From Pseudomonadota bacterium (lineage in GTDB: Bacteria > Pseudomonadota > Gammaproteobacteria > Xanthomonadales > Xanthomonadaceae): a stretch of 11,315 nt of DNA. The position numbers and the translations under genes are program-made. The stretch lies in contig JAEWNA010000116.1 in the NCBI GenBank assembly GCA_023392975.1, forward strand, positions 1 through 11,315, given 5' to 3'. A model generated the notes under the pieces. The model had not been told where the DNA came from. It searched no databases and saw nothing but the letters and a program-made list of their open reading frames with translations. Positions within the stretch are counted from its first letter, which is position 1. Every line of letters starts with the position of its first letter. Positions 1-6,167 of the stretch are shown in pieces.

Positions 1-187
1 TCTCCGATTCAAGATCCTTCAGCCTCCTGGCATCCGGCACGTCCATACCGCCGAAGCGGTTGCGCCAGCGGAAGAACGTCTGCTCGCTGATGTTGTGCTT
101 CTTGCACAGCGCCTTGATCGGTGCCGCGCCCGCCTCGGCTTCCCGCAGGATCGCGATGACCTGCTCGTCGGTGAAACGCTTCTTCAT
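1..187 (-). CDS. IS3-family transposase OrfA, N-terminal part
   Basis: Sixty-two codons are visible, starting at the ATG complementary to 185-187 and continuing beyond the left edge. The protein starts MKKRFTDEQVIAILREAEAG and goes on through KALCKKHNISEQTFFRW and RNRFGGMDVPDARRLKDLE. This is the usual start of IS3-family OrfA proteins (HTH_Tnp_1, often IS407-like): a helix-turn-helix at about residues 20-42 binds the IS ends, and a leucine-zipper segment would follow outside the window. In this family OrfA is usually joined to the OrfB DDE integrase by -1 frameshifting. An AGGAG ribosome binding site lies 5 nt before the start. It is partly buried in an inverted repeat (187-221). Confidence 0.88.
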   Translation of the reverse strand, partial: MKKRFTDEQVIAILREAEAGAAPIKALCKKHNISEQTFFRWRNRFGGMDVPDARRLKDLESE

Positions 188-221
188 GAGTTCTCCTTGT
201 CTGTCGAGAGTAGAGAACTCA
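187..221 (-). promoter_or_regulatory. Hairpin over the orfA ribosome binding site
   Basis: A perfect 9-bp inverted repeat, TGAGTTCTC at 187-195 and GAGAACTCA at 213-221, is separated by 17 nt. Read leftward, the second arm contains part of the orfA AGGAG motif and reaches the first base of its ATG. A transcript entering from outside the IS would carry both arms and could hide the start site. A promoter inside the IS that starts within the repeat would omit the first arm. This is a known type of protection in insertion sequences (IS10, IS50); its action here is inferred. Confidence 0.5.
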
Positions 222-352
222 CCTGCCGGTCGGCTACATGATTCGTCTCAGGTCAGCGCCACTCAAAAGAGGGGAGACGTCGCCAAGTCCTCCATGGGGG
301 CGCCGAACGCTTCAGACGCCACATCGGGCAGTCGTACTTTTGTCATGGAGGC

Positions 353-381
353 TTGTTATGCTTCGTATGTTCCAATATTCT
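353..381 (+). promoter_or_regulatory. Candidate sigma70 promoter of the ars operon
   Basis: TTGTTA at 353-358 and TATTCT at 376-381 are separated by exactly 17 nt. Each matches the consensus hexamer at four of six positions. The -10 box lies inside the proposed ArsR operator, as expected for a derepressed metalloid operon. Transcription would start near 388, at the second in-frame ATG of arsR. No equally good promoter was found upstream; only a weak TACTTT at 335-340 is present. Confidence 0.45.
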
Positions 382-744
382 AGAAAAATGGAAATCAAAG
401 ACGCAACCCTCGCATTGGCTGCCCTCGGCCAAGCCACCCGGCTTTCGGTGTTTCGCCTGCTTGTCGAAGCCGGCCCTGAAGGCCGCATGGCCGGCGATAT
501 CGCAGAAGCCCTGTCGTTGCCCGGCGCCACCTTGTCGTTCCACCTCAAGGAACTGAGCTCTGCCGGTCTCATCCAGGGCGAGCAATGTGGCCGCTTCATT
601 TGCTACCGCGCCGACTTCACGGCGATGAACGACCTGATTGCCTTCCTCACGCGAAATTGCTGTGGCGGCAAGCCCGAGGCGGCATGCGCGCCAGCAGCGA
701 CAGCACGGCCTGCAGGCAAGGCAACGAAAGGGGCTCGCACATGA
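358..744 (+). CDS. arsR: ArsR-family arsenite-responsive repressor
   Basis: A winged-helix metalloregulator that should repress the ars operon and release DNA on binding As(III). The body (LAALGQATRLSVFRLL, then LPGATLSFHLKELSSAGLI as recognition helix-turn-helix) is typical of ArsR/SmtB. There is no CxC pair in the DNA-binding helix as in plasmid R773 ArsR. Instead a C-terminal Cys-Cys pair (residues 101-102, NCCGGKPE) and Cys110 resemble the Cys95-Cys96-Cys102 site of Acidithiobacillus ferrooxidans ArsR. The start at 358 is chosen because GGAGG (347-351) precedes it by 6 nt, giving 128 residues. The in-frame ATG at 388 would give 118 residues, a length that fits the family better, but it lacks a ribosome binding site. 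The stop overlaps the acr3 start (ATGA). Confidence 0.93.
   Translation: MLRMFQYSRKMEIKDATLALAALGQATRLSVFRLLVEAGPEGRMAGDIAEALSLPGATLSFHLKELSSAGLIQGEQCGRFICYRADFTAMNDLIAFLTRNCCGGKPEAACAPAATARPAGKATKGART
370..393 (+). promoter_or_regulatory. Candidate ArsR operator, 24-bp near-palindrome
   Basis: The two 12-base halves, TTCCAATATTCT (370-381) and AGAAAAATGGAA (382-393), match as inverted repeats at ten of twelve positions around a centre between 381 and 382. The core is TTCTAGAA and the outer arms are TTCCA and TGGAA. ArsR/SmtB dimers bind such AT-rich dyads in their own promoters. The site covers the predicted -10 box and the ATG at 388, so bound ArsR would block initiation. Assignment rests on symmetry and position. 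Confidence 0.55.
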
Positions 745-1817
745 AGGAGGAGGACAGCGCCGCGACACCCCCAGCCTCGTTGTCCCAGCGCATGGGCGGC
801 TTCGAGCGGCACCTGACGCTGTGGGTGGCGCTGTGTATCGCCATAGGCACCAGCCTGGGTTACCTGTTTCCGGGTGGCTTCGCGACTCTGGGTGCAATGG
901 AGGTGTCCAAGGTCAATCTCCCGGTCGCAGTGCTCATCTGGCTGATGATCATCCCCATGCTGCTGAAGATCGACTTCGGCGCGATGGGGCAGGTGAAGCA
1001 GCACTGGAAAGGCATTGGCGTCACCCTCTTCGTCAACTGGGCCGTCAAACCTTTCTCGATGGCGCTGCTGGGCTGGGTGTTCATCCGCCACGTGTTCGCG
1101 CCGTACCTGCCGGCCGAGCAAGTGGACTCGTACGTTGCCGGCCTCATCCTGTTGGCGGCCGCCCCCTGCACGGCCATGGTGTTCGTGTGGAGCCACCTGT
1201 GTGACGGCGAGCCACGTTTTACGCTCAGCCAGGTGGCCCTGAACGACGTCATCATGGTGGTGGCATTCGCCCCCATTGTTGGTCTGCTGCTGGGGATCTC
1301 CTCAATCACAGTGCCTTGGTCGACGTTGCTTCTGTCGGTGTGCCTGTACATCGTCGTGCCGGTTCTGTTCGCCGCGGCGCTGCGGCATTGGCTCCTTCGG
1401 CTCGGTGGTGAAGCCGCACTGCAGGCGTTGCTCAAACGGCTTGCGCCGGTGTCGCTGAGTGCACTGCTGGTCACGCTCGTGCTGTTGTTCGGCTTCCAGG
1501 GCCGGCAGATCGTGGGTCAGCCGCTGATCATTGCGATGCTGGCCGTGCCAATCCTGATCCAGGTCTATTTCAATGCTGGTGTGTCGTATTGGCTCAACCG
1601 CCGCTTTGGCGTAGCGCACTGTGTCGCTGGACCGTCCGCACTGATCGGCGCGAGCAATTTCTTCGAACTCGCTGTAGCCACGGCAGTGAGTGTATTCGGC
1701 GTCCACTCTGGCGCTGCGCTGGCGACTGTGGTCGGTGTGTTGGTCGAGGTCCCAATCATGTTGTCCGTGGTGCGGATCGTCAACGCCAGCAAGGGCTGGT
1801 ACGAAAGTCGAGTCTGA
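741..1817 (+). CDS. acr3: Acr3-family arsenite efflux permease
   Basis: An inner-membrane exporter of As(III), and possibly Sb(III), driven by the proton gradient. The 358-residue protein is strongly hydrophobic with about ten membrane segments, as in the BART-superfamily ACR3 group. The family's essential Cys is present at residue 143 in the APCTAM motif, and the conserved Glu at residue 336 in VEVPIM; both are known to be needed for transport in characterised Acr3 proteins. The motif LNDVIM near residue 170 also fits. The ATG at 741 overlaps the arsR stop by 4 nt, suggesting translational coupling, and an AGGGG lies 7-8 nt upstream. ArsC follows after 25 nt. Some genomes label Acr3 proteins arsB, but this sequence is not of the E. 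coli ArsB type. Confidence 0.95.
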   Translation: MKEEDSAATPPASLSQRMGGFERHLTLWVALCIAIGTSLGYLFPGGFATLGAMEVSKVNLPVAVLIWLMIIPMLLKIDFGAMGQVKQHWKGIGVTLFVNWAVKPFSMALLGWVFIRHVFAPYLPAEQVDSYVAGLILLAAAPCTAMVFVWSHLCDGEPRFTLSQVALNDVIMVVAFAPIVGLLLGISSITVPWSTLLLSVCLYIVVPVLFAAALRHWLLRLGGEAALQALLKRLAPVSLSALLVTLVLLFGFQGRQIVGQPLIIAMLAVPILIQVYFNAGVSYWLNRRFGVAHCVAGPSALIGASNFFELAVATAVSVFGVHSGAALATVVGVLVEVPIMLSVVRIVNASKGWYESRV

Positions 1818-1842
1818 ACCCCATTCACCATAGGAATTGTCA

Positions 1843-2337
1843 ATGGCCGCTCCCTACAACCTGTTGTTCCTGTGCACCGGAAATTCAGCCCGCAGCATCA
1901 TGGGCGAAGCGCTGGCCAACCAATTGGGCAAGGGGCGCTTTCGGGCTTTCAGTGCCGGCAGTCAGCCTCGTGGTGAAATTCACCCGATGACGTTGCAGGT
2001 GTTGCAGCAGGCTGGCCTGTCGACCGATTCACTGCGAAGCAAACCATGGGATGAATTTGCGGTGCCCGGGGCGCCCCGAATGGATCTGATCATCACCGTC
2101 TGCGACAAGGCCGCCGGTGAATCATGTCCCATCTGGCCGGGGCATCCGATCACCGCGCACTGGGGCGTCGAAGATCCCGCAACCGTTACTGGCACACCAG
2201 AACAGGTACAGAGAGCCTTCACCAATGCGCTCCTTCTGCTGCAACACCGGATCGGCCTGCTGCTGGCTTTGAAAATCGAGGCTTTGGATCGTCTCGTGCT
2301 CGAAACCCGTGTCCGCGAGATCGGCCAATCGTCCTGA
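1843..2337 (+). CDS. arsC: Arsenate reductase, low-MW phosphatase type
   Basis: Reduces arsenate to arsenite in the cytoplasm, feeding Acr3. The 164-residue protein has the low-molecular-weight tyrosine phosphatase fold signature: P-loop CTGNSAR at residues 11-17 with nucleophile Cys11 and Arg17, and general acid Asp111 in VEDPA. Cys87 (TVCDKA) and Cys95 (SCPIWPG) correspond to the redox pair Cys82/Cys89 of Staphylococcus aureus ArsC, which passes electrons to thioredoxin. The P-loop has Ala where the S. aureus enzyme has a second Cys. The start at 1843 is preceded by AGGAA at 1832-1836, 6 nt away; a TTG at 1837 is too close to that motif to be used. It is unrelated to the glutaredoxin-dependent R773 ArsC. 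Confidence 0.94.
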   Translation: MAAPYNLLFLCTGNSARSIMGEALANQLGKGRFRAFSAGSQPRGEIHPMTLQVLQQAGLSTDSLRSKPWDEFAVPGAPRMDLIITVCDKAAGESCPIWPGHPITAHWGVEDPATVTGTPEQVQRAFTNALLLLQHRIGLLLALKIEALDRLVLETRVREIGQSS

Positions 2338-2375
2338 TCGAATCACACTTCTCCCTACACTTCCGAAAATCTTCC

Positions 2376-3380
2376 ATGACCATCCGCGTTGGCATCAATG
2401 GCTTCGGCCGCATGGGCCGCCTCACCCTGCGTGCGGCCTGGGGCAATCCCGCTCTCCAGTTTGTGCAGGTCAACGATCCGGCCGGCGATGCCACCACGCT
2501 TGCGCACTTGTTGAACTTCGATTCTGTACATGGCCGCTGGCAGCACGAAGCCGGTTACGACGGTGAGACCCTCGTGATCGACGGCGTGCGGATACCCGTG
2601 ACCCGCAACAAGGACATCGGTGCGACCGACTGGTCCGGCTGCGATGTGGTGATCGAGTCTTCGGGCAAGTTCCGCAAGCCCGAGGTGCTGCAGCCTTATC
2701 TGGACCAGGGCGTCAAGCGCGTCGTGGTGACCGCGCCGGTCAAGTCCGCCGGCGCCCTCGACATCGTGATGGGCGTGAATCATCATTGCTTCGACCCGGC
2801 CCAACATCGCATCGTCTCCGCTGCTTCGTGCACGACCAACTGCCTGGCACCCGTCGTCAAGGCGATCCACGAAGGGCTTGGCATTCGCCATGGCAGTCTG
2901 ACCACGATCCACTGCCTGACCAATACGCAAGTGATCGTCGATGCCCCGCACAAGGACCTGCGTCGGGCGCGAGCGTGCGGTGAGAGTCTGATCCCGACCT
3001 CAACCGGTTCGGCCACCGCGATCGCCGAAATCTTTCCGGAGCTGAAGGGACGTTTGAACGGCCACGCCGTGCGAGTCCCGTTGGTCGTGGCCTCGCTCAC
3101 CGACTGCGTGTTCGAGGTCGAGCGCCCCACCACCACGGAGGAAGTCAACGCGCTCCTTCGTTCTGCTGCGGAAGGCCCCCTGAAGGGCATTCTCGGCTAC
3201 GAGACGCGTCCGCTGGTATCGGTCGACTACCGCACCGACCCGCGTTCGAGCATCGTCGATGCCCCTTCGACCATGGTCGTCAACGGAACGCAGGTGAAGA
3301 TCTACGCCTGGTACGACAATGAATGGGGTTACGTGAACCGTACCGCCGAGTTGGTGCAGTTCGTCGGTCAGACCGGGTGA
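2376..3380 (+). CDS. ArsJ-associated glyceraldehyde-3-phosphate dehydrogenase
   Basis: A 334-residue GAPDH. The N-terminal Rossmann fold begins VGINGFGRMGR (residues 5-15), with VND at 32-34 for NAD. The catalytic pair is Cys152 (SAASCTTN) and His179 (TTIHCLTNTQ); YDNEWGY near the C-terminus is also standard. In ars operons this enzyme is proposed to use arsenate instead of phosphate on glyceraldehyde-3-phosphate, making 1-arseno-3-phosphoglycerate for export by ArsJ. Its place directly before arsJ (4 nt gap) points to that role rather than housekeeping glycolysis. The segment around residues 180-184 (CLTNT) differs from the usual HAYTNDQ of glycolytic enzymes. No clear ribosome binding site is seen before the ATG, so translation may depend on coupling with arsC, 38 nt upstream. 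Confidence 0.93.
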   Translation: MTIRVGINGFGRMGRLTLRAAWGNPALQFVQVNDPAGDATTLAHLLNFDSVHGRWQHEAGYDGETLVIDGVRIPVTRNKDIGATDWSGCDVVIESSGKFRKPEVLQPYLDQGVKRVVVTAPVKSAGALDIVMGVNHHCFDPAQHRIVSAASCTTNCLAPVVKAIHEGLGIRHGSLTTIHCLTNTQVIVDAPHKDLRRARACGESLIPTSTGSATAIAEIFPELKGRLNGHAVRVPLVVASLTDCVFEVERPTTTEEVNALLRSAAEGPLKGILGYETRPLVSVDYRTDPRSSIVDAPSTMVVNGTQVKIYAWYDNEWGYVNRTAELVQFVGQTG

Positions 3381-3384
3381 GCAG

Positions 3385-4635
3385 ATGCTCGCCCGCCTGT
3401 CGCCTGACGTTCGCCAATACCTGCTGATCACCGGCAACTACTGGGCCTTCACCCTGACCGATGGCGCTCTGCGCATGCTCGTGGTACTGCATTTCCACGA
3501 GTTGGGGTATTCGCCGCTGCAGGTGGCGCTGCTGTTCCTGTTTTACGAGATATTTGGCGTCATAACGAATCTGGTGGGCGGGTGGTTGGGCGCTCGCATT
3601 GGCCTCAATCGGACGATGAATATCGGCTTGGCGATGCAGGTCGTCGCCTTGTCGATGCTGCTGGTACCCGCCGTTTGGCTCACCGTGCCGTGGGTGATGT
3701 CGGCGCAGGCCTTGTCAGGCATCGCCAAGGACCTCAACAAGATGAGCGCCAAGAGCAGCATCAAGCTGCTGGTGCCGAGGGATCGGCAAGGCACGCTGTT
3801 CCGCTGGGTGGCGGCACTCACCGGCTCGAAGAACGCGCTCAAAGGCATCGGCTTCTTCCTCGGTGGCGCATTGTTGACCACGATCGGATTCAGGGCCGCC
3901 ATTGCTGCCATGGCGATCGCCTTGGCCCTGGTGTGGGTGCCGAGCCTGATTCTGCTCAAGAGAGGTATGGGCAAGGCCAAGGCCAAGCCGAAATTCCGAG
4001 ATATTTTCTCCAAGAGCCGCGCGATCAACCTGCTGTCGGCCGCACGCCTGTTCTTGTTCGGCGCCCGGGACGTCTGGTTCGTCGTCGCGTTGCCGGTTTT
4101 CCTCGCGACCACGCTCGGCTGGGACTTCTGGCAGGTCGGCGGTTTCCTTGCGGCATGGATCATCGGATATGGGATCGTGCAGTCGGTGGCGCCGTACTTC
4201 ACGGGGCGCCGCAGCGGCAAGGTGCCGGATGGGCGTTCAGCCTTCGCATGGGCCGTCATCCTGGCTGTCGTGCCGGCTGCGATGGCATTCTTGCTGATAC
4301 AGGCCTACCCGGCGCAGCCAGTCCTGATCGCGGGCTTGATGGCGTTCGGCGTGCTGTTCGCGATCAATTCCTCGCTGCACAGCTATCTGATCGTCAGCTA
4401 CGCGACCGAAGATGGCGTTTCGTTGGATGTGGGCTTCTATTACATGGCCAATGCGATGGGGCGCTTGCTCGGCACTGTGTTGTCCGGCTGGGTGTTCCAG
4501 ACGATGGGGCTTGGCGCGTGCCTCGGGATTTCCGCCGTGCTCATCGCTGCGGCAGCAATCATTTCCGCGGCGCTCCCTGCCCATGCGTCCGGCCCGGTTG
4601 TGCCCGCAGGAAGAAACGCTGCAAACACCGATTGA
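3385..4635 (+). CDS. arsJ: ArsJ, organoarsenical efflux MFS transporter
   Basis: A 416-residue major facilitator superfamily permease with about 12 hydrophobic segments in the inner membrane. The N-terminal segment (VRQYLLITGNYWAFTLTDGA), the loop after the first helices (GGWLGARIGLNRTMN), and the stretch SGIAKDLNKMSAKSSIK at about residues 111-127 are characteristic of ArsJ. In Pseudomonas aeruginosa ArsJ gives arsenate resistance together with its GAPDH partner by exporting unstable 1-arseno-3-phosphoglycerate, which then breaks down outside to arsenate and 3-phosphoglycerate. The start lies 4 nt after the GAPDH stop. This is the last gene of the operon; no clear U-tract terminator follows. 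Confidence 0.93.
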   Translation: MLARLSPDVRQYLLITGNYWAFTLTDGALRMLVVLHFHELGYSPLQVALLFLFYEIFGVITNLVGGWLGARIGLNRTMNIGLAMQVVALSMLLVPAVWLTVPWVMSAQALSGIAKDLNKMSAKSSIKLLVPRDRQGTLFRWVAALTGSKNALKGIGFFLGGALLTTIGFRAAIAAMAIALALVWVPSLILLKRGMGKAKAKPKFRDIFSKSRAINLLSAARLFLFGARDVWFVVALPVFLATTLGWDFWQVGGFLAAWIIGYGIVQSVAPYFTGRRSGKVPDGRSAFAWAVILAVVPAAMAFLLIQAYPAQPVLIAGLMAFGVLFAINSSLHSYLIVSYATEDGVSLDVGFYYMANAMGRLLGTVLSGWVFQTMGLGACLGISAVLIAAAAIISAALPAHASGPVVPAGRNAANTD

Positions 4636-4985
4636 CCAGGATTTCGATTTCGAAACGGCCGGGAAGAAGATCGTCAATCACGACAAAACGATGATGCCAC
4701 CGTCTGGAACGAGGGTTTGTGAAGCCGTTGACCCGACAAAGCACCTGCACGCGACTGCGCCATCATGGCCAGAAGCCAAGGGCTCCGTCCACAGGCCGGA
4801 TATGCGCTCGCAATCTCACCTCGGATCGACTAGAGCGCAGGGCAACGGGGAGGCGTCCATATGCGGGCGACGACAAACCGGGATTCGATGTCTGCGCTTG
4901 GCGACGGAAGTGGACTTTGCGACGCGTGCCCGCGCCCAGCGCTAACATCCCCCCGTCGTCGATCCCCGGACATCCCCGTCCCCCC
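4636..4985. other. Non-coding stretch at the probable island edge
   Basis: About 350 bp without a gene I can support. Reading frames crossing it are Arg-rich or end in shadows of the next gene. The first part reads less GC-rich, like the ars genes, and the last part is strongly GC-rich, like the genes to the right. A TTTCGAAA palindrome lies near 4655. A TAACAT at 4943-4948 could be the -10 box for the gene at 4986, with a TTGCGA at 4917-4922 at a rather long 20-nt spacing. No tRNA, attachment site or IS end was recognised. Confidence 0.4.
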
Positions 4986-5606
4986 ATGTCCAACCACCTC
5001 TCCTGCGACCTCAGCCTCCCGGCCGCGCAACTGCCCGCGCTGCAATCGGCGCTGGCGGACTGCGTGGTGCCGGACGAGGGCATGGCGTCGGTGGACGCGG
5101 CGCTTGCGGCGATGTTCCAGCGGTTGCTCGCTTCACCGGGGACGGACGAATGCCTCACGTTCGAGTTCGCGCCGGATCCGGTGCTGCTCACGTTCCGGCA
5201 TGCGCATCCCGACCTGCGGGCGAAGACGCCGGGGCATGTCGCGGTCGGTTGCTTCTGGACGAGTGCGAGGTGCGAGGGCGATGACCTGCGTGTGTCGTTC
5301 ACGAGTGCGACGGGCGACATCGCCGAGCTGATGCGGTCGTCGCCGTCGGTGATCGCCGTGTTCGTCGATCTCGCCTGCAAGGCGCACGGGGTCGCCCACC
5401 TCGTCGACGAGTGGCAGGTCGTGACGCCGCTGTCGGCGGGGCTGCCCGGCTGCGCCTGCGTCGCGCCCAAGGCGGCGTCGCGAAGCCCTTCATATTCTCC
5501 CTGGTCGCCCGATCCCGCATCTGCGGGGTGGTCCAGAATGGTCGTTCCCGGCTTTGATGGTGCAGCCGCCATCGACCCTTCCGGCGGCCTTTTTCGAGGA
5601 GACATC
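4986..5606 (+). CDS. Unrecognised protein with no stop before the next gene
   Basis: From the ATG at 4986 the codons are clearly coding-like (GC-rich third positions, balanced composition) for about 165 codons, from MSNHLSCDLSLPAAQ to GCACVAPKAAS near 5480. No signal peptide or membrane segment is present, and I do not recognise the family. After about 5480 codon use changes (AGC CCT TCA TAT TCT), yet no stop occurs and the frame enters the gene at 5607. The CGA codon at 5481-5483 lies where coding character ends and is one transition from TGA, so the original stop may have been lost; this is inference. A frameshift to the next frame would end at the TGA at 5608-5610. There is no clear ribosome binding site. 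The end given here is the point where the next gene starts. Confidence 0.5.
5565..5594 (+). terminator. Terminator-like hairpin just before the 5607 gene
   Basis: GCCGCC (5565-5570) and GGCGGC (5583-5588) form a 6-bp GC stem with a 12-nt loop, followed by CTTTTT ending at 5594. The ribosome binding site of the next gene begins only 2 nt later. It could terminate the gene starting at 4986, or act as an attenuator in the leader of the 5607 gene. A second hairpin, CCCGC-ATCT-GCGGG at 5514-5527, lies upstream in the same leader. Confidence 0.5.
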
Positions 5607-6092
5607 ATGAAGCGGCGAGACGGCATGCGGTATGGGGCGGCGTGGGCGATGGGCCTGTGCCTGGCGTGGTCGGGTGCGGCGATGGCGGGCGGATTCACCG
5701 AAGGCGGCGCGGCGCTGTGGAGTGCGCGCGCGGAGCGCTTCGTGCAGGCGTTCCGCGACGACCGGCCGGGCGTAAACACGCAGGAAGCGCTGGGGCAGGC
5801 CTGCGACGGCCTCTACGGCGAGATGTTCCAGTACGGCATGTACAAGACGCAGGTGCCGAACTATGCCTCGGATGCGTTCCGGCGGCTGTGCAACGGCATT
5901 GATGCGCTCAACGGCAAGGCGCACGGGCGCCAGAAGATCTGCAACGAGCTGGAAGGCGCGCGCAAGCAGTTCGCGAAGATCAAGGCCGGCGAAGCACCGG
6001 AGAATGTCGTCGCGCTGAGCGAACGCTTCCTGGTGCCGATGATCGACAGCCTCCTCGCCAAGGGCAAGCAGGGCGACTGGTCGGGCTGCTGA
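5607..6092 (+). CDS. Small exported protein of unknown function
   Basis: A 161-residue protein beginning MKRRDGMRYGAAWAMGLCLA, with a typical Sec signal peptide: two arginines, a hydrophobic core, and a probable cleavage after AMA near residue 30. The mature part is small, mostly helical in character, and has four Cys (in QACDGL, RLCNGI, KICNEL and the last residue), which could form two disulfides in the periplasm. The start is supported by GAGGAG at 5596-5601, 5 nt before the ATG, and by the signal peptide, even though the frame is open far upstream. I do not recognise the family. It converges on the leftward response regulator gene, with a stem-loop between them. Confidence 0.75.
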   Translation: MKRRDGMRYGAAWAMGLCLAWSGAAMAGGFTEGGAALWSARAERFVQAFRDDRPGVNTQEALGQACDGLYGEMFQYGMYKTQVPNYASDAFRRLCNGIDALNGKAHGRQKICNELEGARKQFAKIKAGEAPENVVALSERFLVPMIDSLLAKGKQGDWSGC

Positions 6093-6110
6093 CCGCGAAG
6101 GTCGCGATGT

Positions 6111-6145
6111 GGCGATGCGCGGGGCGTCTGGCTCCGCGCATCGTC
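6111..6145. terminator. Strong stem-loop between convergent genes
   Basis: CGATGCGCGGGG (6113-6124) pairs with CTCCGCGCATCG (6132-6143) around a 7-nt loop, with one G-U pair; two further pairs extend the stem to 6111 and 6145. It sits in the 75-nt gap between the stop at 6092 and the leftward stop at 6168, the expected place for a bidirectional terminator. No U-tract follows on either strand, so it may act as an mRNA end stabiliser instead. Confidence 0.45.
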
Positions 6146-6167
6146 GTGCGCGTGGTGCGGGTGCGCG

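Larger units (their letters stand above)
1..238 (-). mobile_element. Partial IS3-family insertion sequence, upstream end
   Basis: The orfA start region of an IS3-family element faces left and runs off the window edge, so orfB and the other terminus are not visible. The outer end must lie to the right of the orfA start. IS3 termini normally begin 5'-TG; reading leftward, such a dinucleotide occurs at about 238 (TGTAGCCGACC) and again at 265 (TGAGTGGCGC). I cannot decide between them without the opposite terminus, so the 238 boundary is provisional. The stretch from there to the arsR ribosome binding site at 347 holds no gene that I can see. Confidence 0.55.

Noticed and set aside
238..357. Upstream extension of the arsR frame to the ATG at 238.
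   Set aside because: The added residues are unlike ArsR proteins and fall in the IS flank. A clear GGAGG site supports the start at 358.
2124..2375. Upstream extension of the GAPDH frame into arsC.
   Set aside because: It overlaps the conserved arsC coding sequence, and GAPDH proteins start at the MTIRVGINGFGR segment.
4719..4985. GTG-initiated extension of the 4986 frame.
   Set aside because: The 89 extra residues are Arg-rich with poor codon use and no family resemblance. The region looks intergenic.
4861..5331. Forward frame starting at an ATG with a strong GGGGAGG site 7 nt upstream.
   Set aside because: The translation is Arg/Pro/Ser-rich and from 4986 it overlaps a frame with much better coding character. 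It is probably a shadow with a chance ribosome binding site.
4763..5779. Long leftward open frame of 338 codons.
   Set aside because: It is antisense to the forward genes, with Arg/Ser-rich low-complexity translation and no recognisable domain. Such frames are expected in GC-rich DNA.
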